Of a stretch of 24,659 nucleotides of DNA, positions 22,191 to 24,659 are shown piece by piece. Within the stretch, counting starts at the first letter, position 1; every line of letters begins with the position of its first letter. A model generated the notes under the pieces. It was not told the DNA's origin. It saw only the letters and a list, made by a program, of their open reading frames with translations, and did no database searches. Location of the stretch: NCBI GenBank assembly GCA_050945895.1, contig JBMNTU010000020.1, forward strand, positions 1-24,659, in the 5' to 3' direction. The stretch comes from JBMNTU01 sp050945895. GTDB lineage: Bacteria; Bacillota; Clostridia; Christensenellales; Christensenellaceae. Position numbers and translations under genes: made by a program.

Positions 22191-24659
22191 TTATTTTTGT
22201 TTGATAACAGCCTGCGCTGCCGCAAGGCGTGCGATGGGCACGCGGAACGGCGAGCAGGATACGTACTGCAGGCCAACGCCGTGGCAGAACTCTACAGTGG
22301 CAGGGTCGCCGCCGTGCTCGCCGCAGATACCCAGTTTGATGTCCGGACGTGTTTGGCGGCCAAGCTCTACAGCCATTTTAACCAGTTTGCCTACGCCTTC
22401 CTGGTCGAGCTTTGCAAACGGGTCGGATTCGTAAATCTTCTTGGCATAGTAGTCGTCCAAGAACTTTCCGGCGTCGTCGCGCGAGAAGCCGAACGTCATC
22501 TGCGTAAGGTCGTTTGTACCAAACGAGAAGAAATCTGCTTCCTTTGCAATTTCGTCTGCCGTCAGCGCCGCGCGCGGAACCTCGATCATCGTGCCGACCA
22601 TATAGTCGATCTTTTTGCCCTTTTCGGCCATGACCTTTTCGGCTGTTTCTACAACAAAATCCTTCACATATTTCAGCTCTTTTATATCGCCGACAAGCGG
22701 GATCATAATTTCGGGAACAACGGCAAACCCTTCTTCTACAGTTACTTCGATTGCCGCTTCGATGACTGCGCGTGTTTGCATCACAGCGATTTCCGGATAG
22801 GTTACCGCAAGGCGGCAGCCGCGGTGGCCCAGCATTGGGTTGAACTCATGCAGGTCGTGTACAACGTCTGCCAGCTCTTCGGCCGTCATGCTCATTTCTT
22901 TTGCAAGTGCGGCAATATCGTCCGGATCGGTGGGAAGGAACTCGTGCAGCGGAGGATCGAGGAAACGGATGGTTACGGGAAGGCCCTTCATTGCCTTGTA
23001 AATACCCTTGAAATCCTCTTTTTGCATGGGGATCATCTTGGCGAGCGCTTTTTCGCGCTGCTCGACCGTTTTGGAAACGATCATCTCGCGCATAGCGGGC
23101 AGCCTGTCTTCCGCGAAGAACATATGCTCGGTACGGCAAAGACCGATGCCTTCTGCGCCAAAGCTGATTGCCTGCGTTGCATCGTGCGGAGAATCGGCAT
23201 TGGTGCGCACCTTGAGTGTGCGGACTTTGTCTGCCCATTCCATAACCGTGCTGAAATCGCCGGTAAGCTGCGCTTCCTGCGTATCGATGGCTTCGCCGTA
23301 CACGTTGCCGGTAGAGCCGTCGAGCGAAACCCAGTCGCCCTCTTTATAGACTTTGCCGCCCGGAGCGGTCATCGTCTTGGATTTGTAGTCTATTTTCAAT
23401 TCGCCTGCGCCCGCAACACAGCATGTACCCATGCCGCGTGCAACAACCGCCGCGTGGGACGTCATGCCGCCGCGCGCAGTAAGAATACCTTCGGCGGCGT
23501 ACATGCCTTCGATATCTTCAGGAGAAGTTTCCAGCCGCGCAAGAATGACCTTCTGTCCGTTGCCTGCCGCGTGCGTAGCTTCTTCGGCTGTGAAGTAAAG
23601 CTGGCCGTTTGCTGCGCCGGGAGAAGCGGCAAGGCCCTTTGCAATGGGTGTAGCAGCTTTGAGCGCGTCGGGCTTGAAGGTCGGATGCAGCAACGTATCG
23701 AGCTGGCGCGGGTCAATCTTCATGATTGCTTCTTCTTCGTTGATTTTGCCTTCGTTTACAAGGTCGACCGCAATTTTCAGCGCGGCACCGGCCGTACGCT
23801 TTCCGTTACGGGTTTGCAGCATATAGAGCTTGCTGCCTTCGATGGTGAATTCCATATCCTGCATATCGCGGTAATGGTCTTCCAAAAGCTTTGCAATGTC
23901 TACAAACTGCTGGTATACGTCGGGCATTTGCTTTTGCAGGTCTGAAATGGGCTGCGGTGTGCGGATACCCGCAACAACGTCTTCGCCCTGTGCGTTCATC
24001 AAATACTCGCCGTACAGCCGTTTTTCGCCTGTGGAAGGGTCACGCGTGAACGCAACGCCCGTGCCGCAATCGTCGCCCATGTTTCCGAATACCATGGTTT
24101 GTACGTTAACTGCTGTGCCCCAGCTTGCGGGGATGTCATTCATACGGCGGTATACGATGGCACGGGGGTTGTCCCAAGAGCGGAATACGGCGGTAACAGC
24201 CTCGAGAAGCTGTTCTTTAGCATCCTGCGGGAAGTCTTTGCCCAGTTCTTTTTTATAGATATCCTTATAAATTGCGACCAGCTTTTTCAGGTCGTCCGCG
24301 TTGAGGTCCGTATCCATTTCAACGCCCTTATTTTTTTTCATCTCCGTCAGCTCGTGCTCGAACTTTTCTTTGTCTACGCTCATAACGACGTCGGCAAACA
24401 TCTGTATGAACCGGCGGTAGCTGTCATACGCGAAACGCGGGTTGTTAGACTTTTTGGCTACGCCTTCCACCGCGATATCATTCAGGCCCAAATTTAAAAT
24501 GGTATCCATCATGCCGGGCATGGATGCGCGCGCGCCCGAGCGGACAGATACCAGGAACGGATTTTCCGGATCGCCGAATTTTTTACCGGCAATTTCCTCT
24601 GTTTTTGCCATTGCATCGTAGATTTGCTGCACGATTTCGTTGGCAATGACTTCGCCGTC
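22191..24659 (-). CDS. ppdK: Pyruvate, phosphate dikinase, N-terminus cut by window edge
   Basis: Interconverts pyruvate, ATP and phosphate with phosphoenolpyruvate, AMP and pyrophosphate; in anaerobes it often works in PPi-linked glycolysis. 822 residues are visible and the frame is open to the edge, so about 50 N-terminal residues are missing from a usual ~875. Seen in order: end of the ATP-grasp domain (GDPENPF, SVRSGARASMPGMMDT), the swivelling phosphohistidine domain with the catalytic His in GGMTSHAAVVARG (codon at 23454-23456), and the PEP/pyruvate barrel with the signature GTNDLTQMTFGFSRDD and the catalytic Cys in GICGEHGGDP. The stop codon is TAA at 22191-22193. The gene has its own strong terminator. 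No regulatory protein gene (PDRP) is in view. Confidence 0.98.
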   Translation of the reverse strand, partial: DGEVIANEIVQQIYDAMAKTEEIAGKKFGDPENPFLVSVRSGARASMPGMMDTILNLGLNDIAVEGVAKKSNNPRFAYDSYRRFIQMFADVVMSVDKEKFEHELTEMKKNKGVEMDTDLNADDLKKLVAIYKDIYKKELGKDFPQDAKEQLLEAVTAVFRSWDNPRAIVYRRMNDIPASWGTAVNVQTMVFGNMGDDCGTGVAFTRDPSTGEKRLYGEYLMNAQGEDVVAGIRTPQPISDLQKQMPDVYQQFVDIAKLLEDHYRDMQDMEFTIEGSKLYMLQTRNGKRTAGAALKIAVDLVNEGKINEEEAIMKIDPRQLDTLLHPTFKPDALKAATPIAKGLAASPGAANGQLYFTAEEATHAAGNGQKVILARLETSPEDIEGMYAAEGILTARGGMTSHAAVVARGMGTCCVAGAGELKIDYKSKTMTAPGGKVYKEGDWVSLDGSTGNVYGEAIDTQEAQLTGDFSTVMEWADKVRTLKVRTNADSPHDATQAISFGAEGIGLCRTEHMFFAEDRLPAMREMIVSKTVEQREKALAKMIPMQKEDFKGIYKAMKGLPVTIRFLDPPLHEFLPTDPDDIAALAKEMSMTAEELADVVHDLHEFNPMLGHRGCRLAVTYPEIAVMQTRAVIEAAIEVTVEEGFAVVPEIMIPLVGDIKELKYVKDFVVETAEKVMAEKGKKIDYMVGTMIEVPRAALTADEIAKEADFFSFGTNDLTQMTFGFSRDDAGKFLDDYYAKKIYESDPFAKLDQEGVGKLVKMAVELGRQTRPDIKLGICGEHGGDPATVEFCHGVGLQYVSCSPFRVPIARLAAAQAVIKQK

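Noticed and set aside
22149..23945. A 598-codon plus-strand frame opposite ppdK
   Set aside because: It is the antisense shadow of a highly conserved gene; composition is Cys/His/Arg-rich and resembles no protein family.

Overview
The window looks like chromosome of a low-to-mid GC Bacillota, most likely a clostridial anaerobe. Pointers are strong AGGAGG-type ribosome sites, GTG and TTG starts, extended -10 promoters, a CzrA-like ArsR repressor, the ACT/UPF0210 gene pair, an ECF-type QueT transporter, a clostridial-type pyruvate phosphate dikinase and a XRE-S24/Y-family polymerase operon. A Christensenellales-like host is a guess from gene content, not shown by the sequence. Most genes are on the minus strand. 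No rRNA, tRNA, insertion sequence, phage module or CRISPR array was seen.

Bases 1-2191 hold a metal-resistance operon read leftward: an ArsR/SmtB repressor and a Zn/Cd/Co P-type ATPase with a His/Cys-rich N-terminus, cut by the window edge. Promoter and a 28-bp palindromic operator lie just upstream. Bases 2192-4345 hold an acyl-activating enzyme followed by a stand-alone acyl carrier protein with its own promoter.

Bases 4346-14001 are a long leftward run: leuS and a Cys-rich DUF5714 gene; then, from a new promoter, queT, a LOG-family gene, a membrane protein, an ACT protein, a UPF0210 protein, oligoendopeptidase F and a TIM-barrel sugar isomerase-like gene. Several junctions overlap or are separated by only 2 bases, so much of this is probably cotranscribed, though products are mostly unrelated housekeeping functions.

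Bases 14104-19303 alternate in direction: a rightward MFS transporter; a leftward SOS-like operon (XRE-S24 autoprotease repressor, Y-family DNA polymerase, small conserved protein); a rightward DUF3089 alpha/beta hydrolase; a leftward exonuclease III. Bases 19484-22061 carry an SDR oxidoreductase, a LysR regulator and, between them, the most unusual feature of the window: five tandem copies of a ~106-bp unit with strong hairpin potential, starting one base after the SDR stop codon, with a sixth truncated copy near 22079. The window ends in a leftward ppdK gene (N-terminus outside) with a strong terminator.

No clearly new multi-gene system was found. The best candidates for follow-up are the structured tandem repeat family, the small protein cotranscribed with the Y-family polymerase, and the regulatory dyads of the SOS-like operon.
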